A program made the translations under genes and the position numbers. 64,000 nucleotides of DNA from assembly GCA_023846275.1 (NCBI GenBank), contig CM043865.1, positions 7,180,068-7,244,067 on the forward strand, in the 5' to 3' direction. Positions 39,540 through 51,599 of this stretch are shown piece after piece. This DNA is from Vanilla planifolia (Eukaryota > Streptophyta > Magnoliopsida > Asparagales > Orchidaceae). Numbering within the stretch: the first letter of the stretch is position 1; each line of letters starts with the position of its first letter. The notes under the pieces are model-generated. The model saw only the letters and a list, made by a program, of their open reading frames with translations, searched no databases and had not been told where the DNA came from.

Positions 39540-40240
39540 TAAAGGTATTGTACAAGTACAATGTAGCACATTATTGTACAATTAAGTTTAAGACAAAGAC
39601 TTAATTCTAATATTCCAAGTTTATATATTTCATATAAGTACGACAAACATAACATAATTGCATGATGCAGTTCAAGGTTAACATAGATCTAATGTTATCA
39701 GGTTTTAAGTTCTTTGTATGAGTATGATAAACATATCGTATCTATATGACAAAGTTTAGAATTAAGCTGGATGTAATGGTCTTGAGTTTGAGGTTCATCA
39801 TATAGGTACGATAAGGCTTTCCAACTTCATTATGATACTGTACCAGTATAAATTGTACACGTTCGATACATGATTATGTATGTACGATAATTTTTAGTTC
39901 ATTTTTTTGCCTATTTGAGTTTGAATATTCTGTGTGAAAAATAGATTATATGAGAATAATAAATTATATTTTCTTGTATGATGCATATATGTTCTCAAGG
40001 CAAAGAATCGAGGGCAGTCTTGTACAAGGCCAATAATGGATATTGCTGAGTATGAATGCACTATAGCTAACTACCTCTAACGTAAACCATGTTCATACCT
40101 GTACGATAAGATCATTGTTTTTGTATGGCATACCAATCAATATATATTGAGTATGGATCACCAGTTTGATTATTTGTTTATTGATGAATATGTAATGATC
40201 GTACAATTATGATAGGAATATCATTTTGTTCGATTAGTAT
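39540..40240. repeat. Loose array of GTACGAT/ATCATAC boxes, region 1
   Basis: Boxes matching GTAYGAT recur, for example at 39806, 39861, 39882, 40101, 40123 and 40229, with some neighbours 21-22 bp apart. The vocabulary is that of 57394-58350 but the pairing is less regular. Confidence 0.5.
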
Positions 40241-40968
40241 ATAACATTTATGGAACTGTGATGACTCAATTTTTTTTTCTAACTTGATTTAATTTCTAAC
40301 AAGATTGTGCTTCAAAATTTATTATTCAAATAGACATAACCTCTCTTAAATTTTGTTTGTTTTTCCAATTTACAAGTATAACAATGCAACAATTATATCC
40401 ACAACATCACAACCAAGCAGTTTATCTCCATAACTATAACTGTAAACGACCGAAACTATTACACTATTCACATGTCATAGTTTTCACAGTCTATAACAAT
40501 ACTATCATTATTTTTTATGTATATATATAATATTGAGTTTATCATTTGATTAATAAATCATTCAGCACAACTCTTATAATAAAAATTTTTGTAACTTCAA
40601 TTTTTTCTTTTCTTACAAGTTGTTTTTATAGGCAATCCTCTTTTTGTTGAGTTTTTATTGTACTTAAAATTTTAGTGTTAAAAAAAAAGTTAAGTAATCA
40701 TCACTGAGTTTACAGACTATCTATAATAAATAAATAAATATACGAAATGAACAATAATTTGGGACAACCACATGTAAGGTCTAATCATAAACATTAACTA
40801 TAGCATATAAGCAAGCAAGTTAATATGAATGAAATAATAAATATGTTATGCCATCAAAGAAAAAATATGTTGTGATCTCTAAAAGAAATAACATATACAT
40901 GTCGTTTTTTCTTTTTCTATTTTTTAAAATCTCTTTTTCTTAATGTGGTCTTGCTTATCGGCATATGT

Positions 40969-41115
40969 TTCCACTTAACTAACCTTACATGCATATCGCT
41001 TTTTGGTTTACTTAGTTATAATGAAAATCTTATTTATTGATTCCACTTAACTAAGTAATTTTACATGCACACCGCTTTTTGGTTTAATTAGTACAATGAA
41101 ACACTTATTTATTAA
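40969..41115. repeat. 72-bp tandem duplication
   Basis: CCACTTAACTAA...TTACATGCA..CGCTTTTTGGTTTA...CTTATTTATT occurs at 40971 and again at 41043. Confidence 0.85.
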
Positions 41116-41188
41116 TTTATCATATTATTGTTCTTATGTACAATCATACTCGGTTTAGTTAGTCACCCCACGATGATGCTTGCAAGAC

Positions 41189-41435
41189 CACTAGCCACTT
41201 CACGATGGTAATATCTTAATCTTATGACCTGCACAATCACTAGCCACTTTACGGTGATAATATCTCAATCTTGTGGCCCATATGACTTCTAGCCACCTCA
41301 CGGTGGTAATATTTTAATCTTATGACCCGCGTGGTCATTATCCACCTCACAATGATAATATCTCAATCTTGTGACCTGCATGGTCACTAACCACCTTACG
41401 GTGGCAATATTGTGTGGCCCCGTGTGGCCACTAGT
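41189..41435. repeat. 49-bp minisatellite, 5 units
   Basis: TAGCC-equivalent positions fall at 41192, 41241, 41290, 41339 and 41388, exactly 49 bp apart. Each unit carries two small inverted repeats, CCACCTCACGGTGG and TGACCCGCGTGGTCA (with variants), joined by TAATATCTCAATCT. The units abut, so this is a tandem minisatellite and not a CRISPR. Confidence 0.93.
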
Positions 41436-41439
41436 AGTA

Positions 41440-43631
41440 ATGAACAACACATATATATACATGTCATTTAATATATATATATATATTATAAATTGTCATT
41501 TTTTATTTTATTTTCAGATGTAAAATTTTCATTTTTCAAAATATTTATGTATTAATTCATCAAATATCATACTTATGAAATTAATCACATCAAACAATTT
41601 TATATGACAATTTATTAATAATAAGACATATATCTAGTTGTAAGTATACATTTTTGTATAAATACATATAATGGTGTGACATCAGTACATCAAAATCATA
41701 TGCTCGATATACATTCATATGTAATATTTTAATTTCAACAAATCAGTGTTTCCTCAAACATATACATATGTTGTTATTATTATTAGAGAGCCTATTTCTC
41801 ATTTAAGGTCTTATTCTTAACAAAATAGCATTTCATCAAGCATTGATCTTATTTTCAACAAAACAACACTACATCAAGCATGCACATAAATGTTTATGTT
41901 AGAGTATGTACTTCACAAATTTTCTTGTTTAAGATAGTTTTGTAGCTATTCAACTTTTCTTTTTTTGTCAATTTCAACCTGTCAATTAAACTTTTCTCAA
42001 CTCAATTTATTAATTATTGTACAAATTAAAAATTGTCGAAATATTAATGTAGAATAGTAAAACTAATTTCTAAAATCAACTTTTTCACTTGTCTTTCTCA
42101 GTTTTTCCCTTTTTTGCCTAAACCATAGTTTGCAAATCTTGAGCAAATTCTTTTCTAATTGTTTAATAATCAAATAGAAACTTAATCAAGGTTAAATGTA
42201 TCGATTCTTGCCATAAATTTCAAGTTAAATTGCAAAAATAAACTCAAATTCCATTTTCGGTTTTTCGATCTTTTGCGAGGTTCTCGATGGTGAAATCGGC
42301 CTCAAATCCTTCATTCCCTTGAAAGGATGTTCGCAATCAACACCATCATTGTCGACGAAATGGTTCTCTGGTGAAACTCCTGGCCAGTTAGTGGAAAATC
42401 CCTTCCTAGGGTTGTGTTGGACATGGGGACAGGAGAGGGAGAGAAATTTCAAGTTTTAGGAAAAACCAAAAAACCTATTTATTTATTCAATTATACTTAT
42501 TAATTTAAAAAAATTGTAGAAATTCCTAATTATCTTTGATCGAGATGATACAAATGTCGTTGGACAACTCGGTGAGTTTTATCCAATTTTATATTTATTT
42601 TTATGTTTTGGAATACTTCATTTTTTAATATTTTGATATACTTTATGAGACTTGTGGATGCATACCTGATTTGGTGATCGAATATATTACAAGAACACTT
42701 GAGTTAATTCAATTCCTTTTCAAACTCAATTCTAATTACTTTAGTATTTAAGTTATAACATAGTTTGTCTTAACATGATTTAGTTGAAAGACATATTAAG
42801 GACTTATGGATGAGAAATATGTCATCAATGCTTGCATGAGTCAATTGAATAATATTGATGTATATATTCTTAAATGTCATATGAATTTAAGTAAAAGGTT
42901 TTGACATTCTAGTTATTAAAGTAGTAGATAATAAGTTCTAAATGGGTAGCCATTTTACTAGGAGTTGAAACCACATCACTCTAAGATGTGAAAATTGACC
43001 CATTATTCCTTGAGCAATGCCACCAACAATCTTGAATATCCTTACATGTGGATTGCTTTTGTCTTTTTGAATCTTCATCTATGCATTAAATGATAAATGT
43101 GCTCATATGATATAGATATTCTATTCATATGACAATGAATATATTTTTTCTTAAATAATTTAAGTCATCTGTGATAAGGAATTGAGCATATATATATGAT
43201 ACTTTACTTTATATTATAAGATACAGTTGGTTAAGTACATATAGCAAAACTTGTTCATCGTCTAAAGATTATTAAGCATTGCTAGTTATAATATAATGAT
43301 AAAGTTGTACTAATATGATATATTAATTTTTTTATATTTGATCATAATTAAGCTTATATATATGAAAAATTCTGAAAGGAAATGAGCTATTTACTCATAT
43401 AAAGAATGTTTCATACTCATACGAAACTAATAAAAACTCAACTCTTAGAAAATAAATATCATATATATAAGAATAATATCTTGTACAACCAATTTGGTGC
43501 TCTAATCCTAAGTAGTGAGAACAATGGCTTGTTTAAAATTTGATTTCATTAACTTAAAACTTAAATTTAATTTAAAGTGATTAAAATTGATATTAAAATG
43601 TCTTAATGCAGTTTTAAAAAACATAATAACT
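41440..43631. other. Intergenic DNA, no gene recognised
   Basis: A minus-strand open frame of 75 codons at 42225-42452 lies in a slightly GC-richer patch but matches no family I know. 42830-43000 looks like a very diverged third copy of the 174-bp unit found at 43632. Confidence 0.4.
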
Positions 43632-44052
43632 CAAGACTTGGTTTTGCAAGAGAATGCATGCATGAGTTGAATGATTCCTAAGTGTTATATAAATCAAGTG
43701 ATGATTTAACAAATGAAAATAAGTAAATGAGTTATTGATCAATTCCAAATGAGTAGCTACTCCACAAAGAGCCAAGAAGATCGCTTTATGATATGTAAGT
43801 TGAGCCAAGACTTGGTTTTGTAAGAGAATGCATAAATGAGTTGAATGATTCCTAAGTATTATATAAATCAAGTAATGAATTAACAAATTGAACCAAGTAA
43901 ATGAGTTGTTGATCAACTTTTAACTAGTCCATCAAGAGTCAAGAAGGTGACTCCATGAAATGTAAGTTGAGCTAAGCTTGAGCACATTTCTTCAAACTTC
44001 TTTCTTCAAACTTCTTTCAATTATAAGTTGAGCTAAGCTTGAGCATATTTCA
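43632..44052. repeat. 174-bp tandem duplication plus a 62-bp echo
   Basis: CAAGACTTGGTTTTG starts at 43632 and 43806 and the two 174-bp units align along their length. The end of the second unit (AAGTTGAGCTAAGCTTGAGCA) is repeated about 62 bp on, around 44025. Confidence 0.85.
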
Positions 44053-44328
44053 GTAGTTAGAGAAATCTTTAAAAAATAAACACTAAAATTAGAAAAGTAA
44101 GTTAAGGATTCTCTCCATCTTTTTTTGTTTTTCTAAGAAATTAGTTCATGAAAGAATATTGTAGATTCTTGGAAAGAAAAAGATTTGAATAATTGGATTA
44201 AAAACCTTTGTGTTCATCTAAAATTAGAGGTGTTATGTGGTAATTGAATATTTAGATATAATAATTCATGAAAATAGGAACAGCTCGAATAGCCAGCAAT
44301 CAAAATGAAATGACAGATACTCTTGCAG

Positions 44329-46750
44329 GGAAATCAACTCTTACTGATTCTCTTGTGGCCGCGGCCGGTATCATCGCCGAGGAAGTTGCCGGTGATGTTC
44401 GAATGACAGATACTCGCCAGGACGAGGCAGAGCGAGGCATCACCATCAAATCAACCGGGATTTCCCTCTACTACGAGATGGCCGAAAATGCTCTAAAAAA
44501 CTTCAAGGGCGAGAGGATGGGAAACGAATATCTCATAAAACTCATCGATTCGCCAGGTCACGTTGATTTCTCGTCGGAAGTGACGGCCGCTCTCCGCATT
44601 ACGGACGCCGCCCTCGTCGTCGTCGACTGCGTCGAAGGCGTCTGCGTGCAGACCGAGACCGTACTCCGACAGGCCCTGGGTGAAAGAATCCGGCCGGTGT
44701 TAACCGTGAACAAGATGGACAGATGCTTTCTTGAGCTACAGGTCCAAGGAGAAGAGGCGTAACAAACGTTCTAGCGTGTGATCGAGAATGCAAATGTTAT
44801 CATGGCAACATACGAAGATACTCTGCTCGGCGACGTCCAAGTCTACCCGGAGAAGGGAACGGTTGCTTTCTCCGCTGGTTGCACGGCTGGGCGTTCACTT
44901 TGACCAGCTTTGCCAAGATGTATGCTTCCAAATTTGGAGTCGACGAGAGCAAGATGATGGAAAGACTGTGGGGAGAGAACTTCTTTGACAGCTCTACGAA
45001 GAAATGGACGAGCAGGAACACGGGTTCTCCAACTTGCAAGCGAGGATTTGTTCAGTTCTGTTATGAGCCGATTCAGCAGATTCTTAGCACTTGTATGAAT
45101 GGTCAGAAGGAGAAGCTATGGTCAATGTTAAAGAAGCTTGGTGTTTACTTGAAAACAGAGGAGGAGGAGTTATCTGGGAAGGCTCTTATGAAGCGTGTAA
45201 TGCAAACATGGTTGCCTGCAAGTGGCGCCCTCCTTGAGATGATGATTTTTCACCTTCCATCTCCTTCGAAGGCGCAGAAGTATCGGGTGGAGAACCTTTA
45301 CGAGGGTCCTTTAGATGACCAGTATGCAACTGCCATCCGAAACTGCGATCCAGATGGGCCCCTCATGCTTTACGTTTCCAAGATGATTCCCGCGTCGGAT
45401 AAAGGCAGGTTCTTTGCGTTCGGCCGTCTTTTCTCCGGCAAGGTTTCGACTGGTATGAAGGTTAGGATCATGGGACCAAACTACGTCCCTGGCCAGAAGA
45501 AGGACTTGTACGTGAAGAGCGTGCAGAGAACTGTGATCTGGATGGGGAAGAAGCAGGAATCGGTTGAGGACGTACCCTGCAGCAACACCGTCGCCATGGT
45601 TGGGTTGGATCACTTCATTACTAAAAAGGCCACCTTGACAAACGAGAAGGAGGTGGACGCTCATCCAATCCGAGCGATGAAGTTCTCCGTCTCACCCGTC
45701 GTCCGCGTCGCCGTGAGCTGCAAGGTGGCGTCCGATCTACCGAAGCTCGTGGAAGGCCTGAAGCGTCTGCCAAAATCAGATCCCATGGTGGTCTGCACGA
45801 TCGAGGAATCCGGCGAGCACATCATCGACGGTGCAGGGGAGCTCCATCTCGAGATCTGCTTGAAAGATCTTGTGGAGGATTTCATGGGAGGAGCAGAGAT
45901 CAATCAATCCAAACCGGTGGTGTCCTTCCGCGAGACCGTGCTGGAGAAATCTTGCAGAACGGTGATGAGCAAGTCGCCCAACAAGCACAACCGTCTGTAC
46001 ATGGAAGCCCGGCCTTTGGAAGACGGACTCGCGAAGGCCATCGACGACGGTCGCGTGGGTCCCCAGGACGACCCAAAATCCCGGGCCAAGATCCTCGCTG
46101 AGGAGTTCGGGTGGGACAAGGACCTCGCCAAGAAGATCTGGTGCTTTGGCCCCGAGACCACCGGACCCAACATGGTGGTCGACATGTGCAAGGGAGTGCA
46201 GTACCTCAACGAGATCAAGGACTCGGTTGTCGCCGGCTTTCAGTGGGCATCGAAGGAGAACAGGCGTGGGATATGCTTCGAGGTGTGCGACGTGGTCCTC
46301 CACGCCGATGCTACCCACAGAGGCGGAGGTCAGGTGATCCCCACGGCGAGGAGGGTCGTGTACGCTGCTCAGCTGACGGCCAAGCCCCGCCTTTTGGAGC
46401 CGGTCTATCTTGTGGAGATTCAGTCGCCGGAGCAAGCATTGGGTGGAATCTATGGAGTTCTGAATCAGAGGAGAGGACATGTGTTCGACGAGATGCAGAG
46501 GCCGGGGACTCCGCTGTACAACATCAAGGCTTACCTGCCGGTGATCGAGTCGTTTGGTTTCTCGGCCGCGCTCAGGGCGGCGACGTCGGGGCAGGCGTTT
46601 CCTCAGTGCGTATTCGACCACTGGGATATGTTGTCTTCGGATCCTTTGGAAGTGGGTTCTCACGCTGCGCAGATTGTGAGCGACATTCGGAAGAGGAAAG
46701 GCTTGAAGGAGCAGATGACACCCCTCTCCGAGCTTGAAGACAAGCTTTGA
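44329..46750 (+). pseudogene. Elongation factor 2 (eEF2) pseudogene, lacking exon 1
   Basis: eEF2 is the GTPase that moves tRNA and mRNA through the ribosome. Homology starts at GKSTL, directly after an intron acceptor (CTCTTGCAG|GG); the first ~30 residues with HVDHG are absent. G-motifs DSPGHVDF and NKMD, the domain IV loop with the diphthamide histidine (THRGGGQ) and the C-terminus [11 protein letters not shown] are present. Lesions are TAA at 44760-44762 (for Tyr), TAG at 44772-44774 (for Gln), a 1-base deletion near 44879, and loss of six codons between ASKE and RRGICFEV. From 44879 to 46750, 623 codons are open. High G+C contrasts with the flanks. No poly(A) tail, so a DNA-level partial copy is likelier than a retrocopy. 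Confidence 0.95.
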
Positions 46751-47399
46751 ACTATCAAAAACATGTCTTTTTTATTACTTCATTATAATTTTGCACTTTG
46801 CTCACGTTTCTCATGAATGCTTTCATGTTTTCTGTAAAAGAAATAGTAAAAAGCTGACCTCAGAATGAAGAAGCTTTGACTTAAAACATTGACTTAACCA
46901 AAGCGAAGTGACATCTACGTTACCCGATCGTAATGGGTAGCATTTATCATTAAGAATGTTATTTAGTTTATGTTATTTAATTATTTAGTACAAAAAAGGA
47001 ATTATGAATGGTAGATATAGGCTTAAGGGAGTAAAATCACTAGGACTATTAAGTTTAGCAAGTAATTGACTAATTGACTATTACAATCATGACTATGATT
47101 GCAGTAGTTAGGAACGCTTTAGAATTATTATTACTATCAACATTTCCTTTTATTCAAGATTTTAAAAAATAATTATTTTTAACAATTCTTTTAATTTAAT
47201 AAAAGAAGCATACTTATAACATTTTAGTGAGAATGTCAATTAATTGATTTTCATGCTTACAATACTTAATTTAATTAGTCTTTCTTCCAAGTGTAACTCA
47301 AATTTTTGCCAAAGTATTTACAAAGATGTTATCAACAAAAATCTTTATTGATCTTTCAATTAAAAAATAAATGTAACTTACTAAATTGCATAATTAAAT
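46751..47399. other. AT-rich intergenic DNA
   Basis: No gene seen. It may hold the 3' end of the copia relic that follows, but no LTR could be delimited. Confidence 0.5.
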
Positions 47400-48240
47400 T
47401 AGTTTGAAATATATTTGAAGCTATAGAAACATACTCTTTTTGACAATTGAAACAATAATAATTGATTGTTTTATTAAAAAATCATAAATAAGCAATAATT
47501 TCATACTTGAAATAATAACTATGTGTGTTTTTATGTTCCCTAAGCCTCCGACAAAACCACTATTGGAGTAGATTATAAATACACAATTATTAAATTAAGA
47601 GTAGAATAAATCATGATTGAAAATGCCTTTTATATCTTTCATAATCCTTTTTGACAACTTTCATAGGAGATTAATAAGGAGATTCCAAAACTTGCTAATT
47701 AATCTAACTCCATAAATATGTCAAATATTGTGTATGTGAAATATCTTAAACATCTTACAATTTGTTTGAATTGAGTGGAATCAACTTGTTCTTCATTATA
47801 TTCTTTAGATGTCTTGGGTCCAACATTTACAAGAGTCCTCATAATAATGCTATCATGTATGTGAAATCTCTTAACAAGTTACAAATCTCCTTTGACAATT
47901 GAATATGTAATTTTTCCTTTTAAATGACAAATATGCCAAAAAATATGTTATTAAGTTAAAATTTATCATTTCAAATTCATACAACATAGACCCTTTAGTT
48001 TTTTTAAAATTATTATCTATGAACATTAAATTGACATAAAAGACAATAATAAAATATCATCAAGATTATTAATTAACATTCATATATAAGATAAGTTCAA
48101 ATGAGCACTTTAAAAAATTTGTTTCATACAACAATAATTGATACTCCTATTTAATACTCTTGGTATTTGTTTTAGGATATATAATATTTTCTTTAATTTA
48201 TAAAGCCTTTGTTAACTATCTTTCTTTATAAAATCAAAGA

Positions 48241-48582
48241 CTTTCTTTTCAAGTGGTTCATTAAGAAAAATTAACTTAATGTTCATTTGATGAGTTTTTT
48301 GATGATTCTACATAGCCAAAGCAATAATTAGCCTAATTGTTAAAAAAACCTCTTGATACATTATTACTCAAATCTCTTTGCTACCAACGATACTTTATAT
48401 CTCTCAACATCTTTGATGCACTCTAATCTAACATTGAATACTTACTTCATACTGATAGCTTTATAACTTTTTGGAATATCAATTAGCTACCATGTATTGT
48501 TCATCTTAATTTCCTTTATTCTTTTGTTCATTTCATTCATCAATTTGGAATCATGAATTACTTCTTCAAAATTCGTTGGTTC
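48241..48582 (-). pseudogene. copia reverse transcriptase N-terminal fragment
   Basis: One frame reads EPTNFEEVIHDSKLMNEM, NNTW*LIDIPKSYKAI, VERYKVSLVAKRFE, then a shift to HQMNIKLIFLNEPLEKKVF. These are the EP.NFEEA, NDTWELVDLP, KARLVAKGF and QMDVKSAFLNG blocks of copia RT, in order. Confidence 0.85.
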
Positions 48583-48853
48583 ACAATCAATGTAAATGAC
48601 AAATGCACCAAATTTTCATCATAATTAATAGCATTATTAGATATTACGTCAAATATCTTAAGATAATTGATTGAAAACATTGTCCGATTGATCTTCCCAC
48701 TTCTATGTCGACTAGCACTTTAGAATTTTGTCATATAGAAATTGGTGAGTTTTTTTTATTTATGATAAGAACAATTGCTCCATAGATGTTATCTTTAAGA
48801 ATAACTCTTAAAAATCATTTTATGTATCAATATCTAATTTCTAAGCTTCATCG

Positions 48854-49048
48854 TCAATAACAATTGCAACTTATAATCACTTTTTTTGTCATAGAACTGA
48901 ATAGGCTGTATCCTTTATTTGTGTAGCCAATAAAGATAGTCTTCTTTCCATGATCATCCAATTTTGTCCTCGTCCCTAATATAACATAAATATAAACAAC
49001 AAATTCAAATATGTAAGACACTTTATTCTTTACTTGAAACCACTCCAT
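48854..49048 (-). pseudogene. copia integrase C-terminal fragment
   Basis: TKLDDHGKKTIFIGYTNKGY and TKKVIIS correspond to the KLDDHGKKCIFVGYS..KGY and TKKVIISRDV blocks that follow the copia integrase core. It belongs to the element spanning 47400-49330. Confidence 0.9.
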
Positions 49049-49330
49049 AATTATTTAGGAAACAATTTTATCTTAAACACTCACTATTGAAGATCTATTG
49101 TGCAAGAAGACAAAATATGAGACCACTTCTCCCCCAAAATGAGTTGGGCATTTGTTTAGGTTTATGCATGCTTCCTCATCATGTCCTTCATAATTCAATT
49201 CTTCCATTCAACAACTTCATTATGATGTGGAATATAACAAAATGTGACTTCATGCTTTACTTCATATTCTTTTTAGTAATCATTAAACTCTTTCAAAATA
49301 AATTCACATCCACAATCAGTACTTAAAACT

Positions 49331-51599
49331 TTAATTAACTAATTTGGTATTCAACAAGTGCTTCAAATTACTTAAAATAACTATGTCTTGACTACCATTC
49401 TCCATTGACATAAGTACCACTTTTTTATTTAATAGAACAAAACTAATGCTTACATGTACATTTATTTTTACATATTTCTTTACACAAATCCACATGCTCA
49501 ATATTAAAGAAAAGATGCTACAACAAAAACTAAAGTACTACCAATTTAAGGTTACACAACTACAATACATTCAACAAAATAAAAATATTATTATAATCTT
49601 ATATCTAATATAATATAATTAGACATTAGGAATTTTAAATAAAAGGTACAATGATAAATTTCCTATGATATGATTGATACTTTTTATAGCTCACATTACT
49701 CTTGTGTGTTTCATTGTTCATCTATGCACTCAAAACTGTGAATATCAAACACAAGCCAAGCCTTTATCATATGCTCAATAGACCAAAAAATATAATCATA
49801 GCATTAAAATCAATAAAATATTATGCATGCCACATGGTGATTATTAAGCAAATCATCTACACATGTTGTAATAACATTGGCATAAATTGTAATCACTTCT
49901 CTTCTCTTATAAATTCGTACACAATATTTTACATTATCTTTTACATAGATATACCAATCTCCCATTAGAAAATCTTAAATCACTTCCATTGACAAGCCAT
50001 TCCTCTATCTTATAAGATTTTCTCTTTTCCTTTTATTGGCATTACACTCTTTCGTTATGTAATTTTTATTATCATTATTATTGTTTTACTTGCATATCGC
50101 ATTATCCATTAATATATTGTCACACATTGCCTAACTTAACCTTAATTAAACATAATAAAATACTAAAAAATAATTAAAAAAGAGTAAGTAATAATATCTC
50201 TAAGATACAAACTAAAATTAGCCAAATATGATAATTAAAATATCACAAATCTATATATCATCATAGATAGAATAACTATATAAAAATAACACATTAGTTT
50301 TATGCTATAATATAGAATAAAAGCTAAAATAGCATTGTTCTACAACATATGGCATGCATATATCACATAAAGATTCTCACATATAAAATATCTACAAAAA
50401 ATCTCAAATAAAATGACTCCTTACACTAAAGATCCCAATTTATCCTTTAAGAATCTCAATTCTATGAATATTTGTATATTATATATAATGTTAATATGTA
50501 ATAAACATAATTTACTTAGCATGCAAATCATTAGCGATTAATAAAAAAATAGTACAAAAGTATAATATATAATAAATAAATAAAAATAGAAAACAAAATA
50601 AGAAAAATATAATGTCTTTAAAAGATGTAAAAATATTGAATCACTACATATATACTCGTATGTATCGTACTTAAATATGCATATAATTATCTTATAATAC
50701 TAATATCATATAACACATTATTGAAAATATATGAGTGATGATATTCACAAAATAGAAGGGTGAATTATGCAAATAAAAAATTTAATTTAGTTTGAAACAC
50801 AAGATTAAGAATTAAAGAAATTACTTAAAAACCAAATCCATTACTCAAAATAATTTTTAATTATGATTTTTTTAAAATAAAAAAATTAGTTTAATAATTA
50901 TGAAACAATTATAATAAGTTCCTAAAATCACAAATAAATCGCTACAAAGCTCTAAAACATTATAAACACTTTATCTGAATATGATCACAAATGTAATTAT
51001 AACTTACTTAAAGAAATAATTAAATACTTTCTCAAAAATGTTTGTGTGAGAATGCTAGAATAGTCAAGAACACAATTTGCTTTCAAAAAGTTATTTTTAG
51101 GAAAACTTATCTAGCTTCAAAGACTCCTTATGTGAGAGAACAAGTGAAGTAACTTATGTGAAGTAATCTAACAAGATTAGTGGCTTGCTATCTTAATTAC
51201 TAGAGAGTGTCAAATGAGCCTACCTGTTCAACCAGGCGGAAAATGTGCCTTTCTTCATAGGCTTTGTTTAGTAAACAGCTTGTAACTTTCAGAAAACAAC
51301 TAAAAAGAAAATTTTCAGAAAATCACGTCATACAACTACACATAAAAAAGGTATTTTCTACACAATTCATCTAACTTATAAAAAAAAAAAAAAAGCTCCA
51401 AAACTGTTTCTTAGAACAAACCCAAATTAGCATAAAACAATAGGTGTTTCTACAAAACCAATGACAACAATGCAAAAACAACTATAAGCTAGAAACACTT
51501 GATGCCTGGTTCTCATGAAATTTAAAACAACCATAGTAGCAAAAAATCATGTAAATCTCAATTGCAATTGCAGTGTGGATCAAGAATTCAAAAAATTTT
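49331..51599. other. AT-rich intergenic DNA
   Basis: No gene. Some of it may be the decayed gag half of the copia relic. At 51205 the phrase TAGAGAGTGTCAAATGAGCC resembles a hAT-type terminal repeat, but no partner end was found. Confidence 0.45.

Larger units (their letters stand above)
47400..49330 (-). mobile_element. Ty1/copia pol relic, second element
   Basis: On the minus strand: integrase core (about 49330-49090, with readings like NGRIEL, MPNSFWGRSG and FCLLAQ for the NGVAERKNR, LPKFLWAEA and VYLLNR blocks), integrase C-end (49048-48854), RT (48582-48241) and RNase H (about 47590-47420, with YSNSGFVGGL and KEYVSIAS). The order and blocks are copia. Every part has stops and frameshifts. 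LTRs were not found. Confidence 0.82.

Noticed and set aside
41189-41435. Evenly spaced repeats with hairpins, superficially like a CRISPR array
   Set aside because: The 49-bp units abut with no unique spacers and the context is a plant genome.
42225-42452. 75-codon minus-strand frame
   Set aside because: Reasonable composition but no family, no splice partners and no conserved start context.
42541-42575. Candidate lost first exon of EF-2 (ATGTCGTTGG...CTCG|GTGAGT)
   Set aside because: Only the ATGTCG and the donor-like end resemble EF-2. The residues between do not give the VIAHVDHG block.
45776-46663. 295-codon open frame on the minus strand of the EF-2 copy, and a 208-codon frame at 46111-46737 on the plus strand
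   Set aside because: Both are shadows produced by the high-GC codon use of EF-2; products are His/Arg/Leu-rich and match no family.
46751-46860. Poly(A) tail behind the EF-2 copy, as evidence for a retrocopy
   Set aside because: Downstream DNA has no A-run, and the 5' end keeps an intron acceptor, which argues against an mRNA-derived copy.
51205-51230. TAGAGAGTGTCAAATGAGCC as a hAT terminal inverted repeat
   Set aside because: No matching inverted end or 8-bp target duplication was found.
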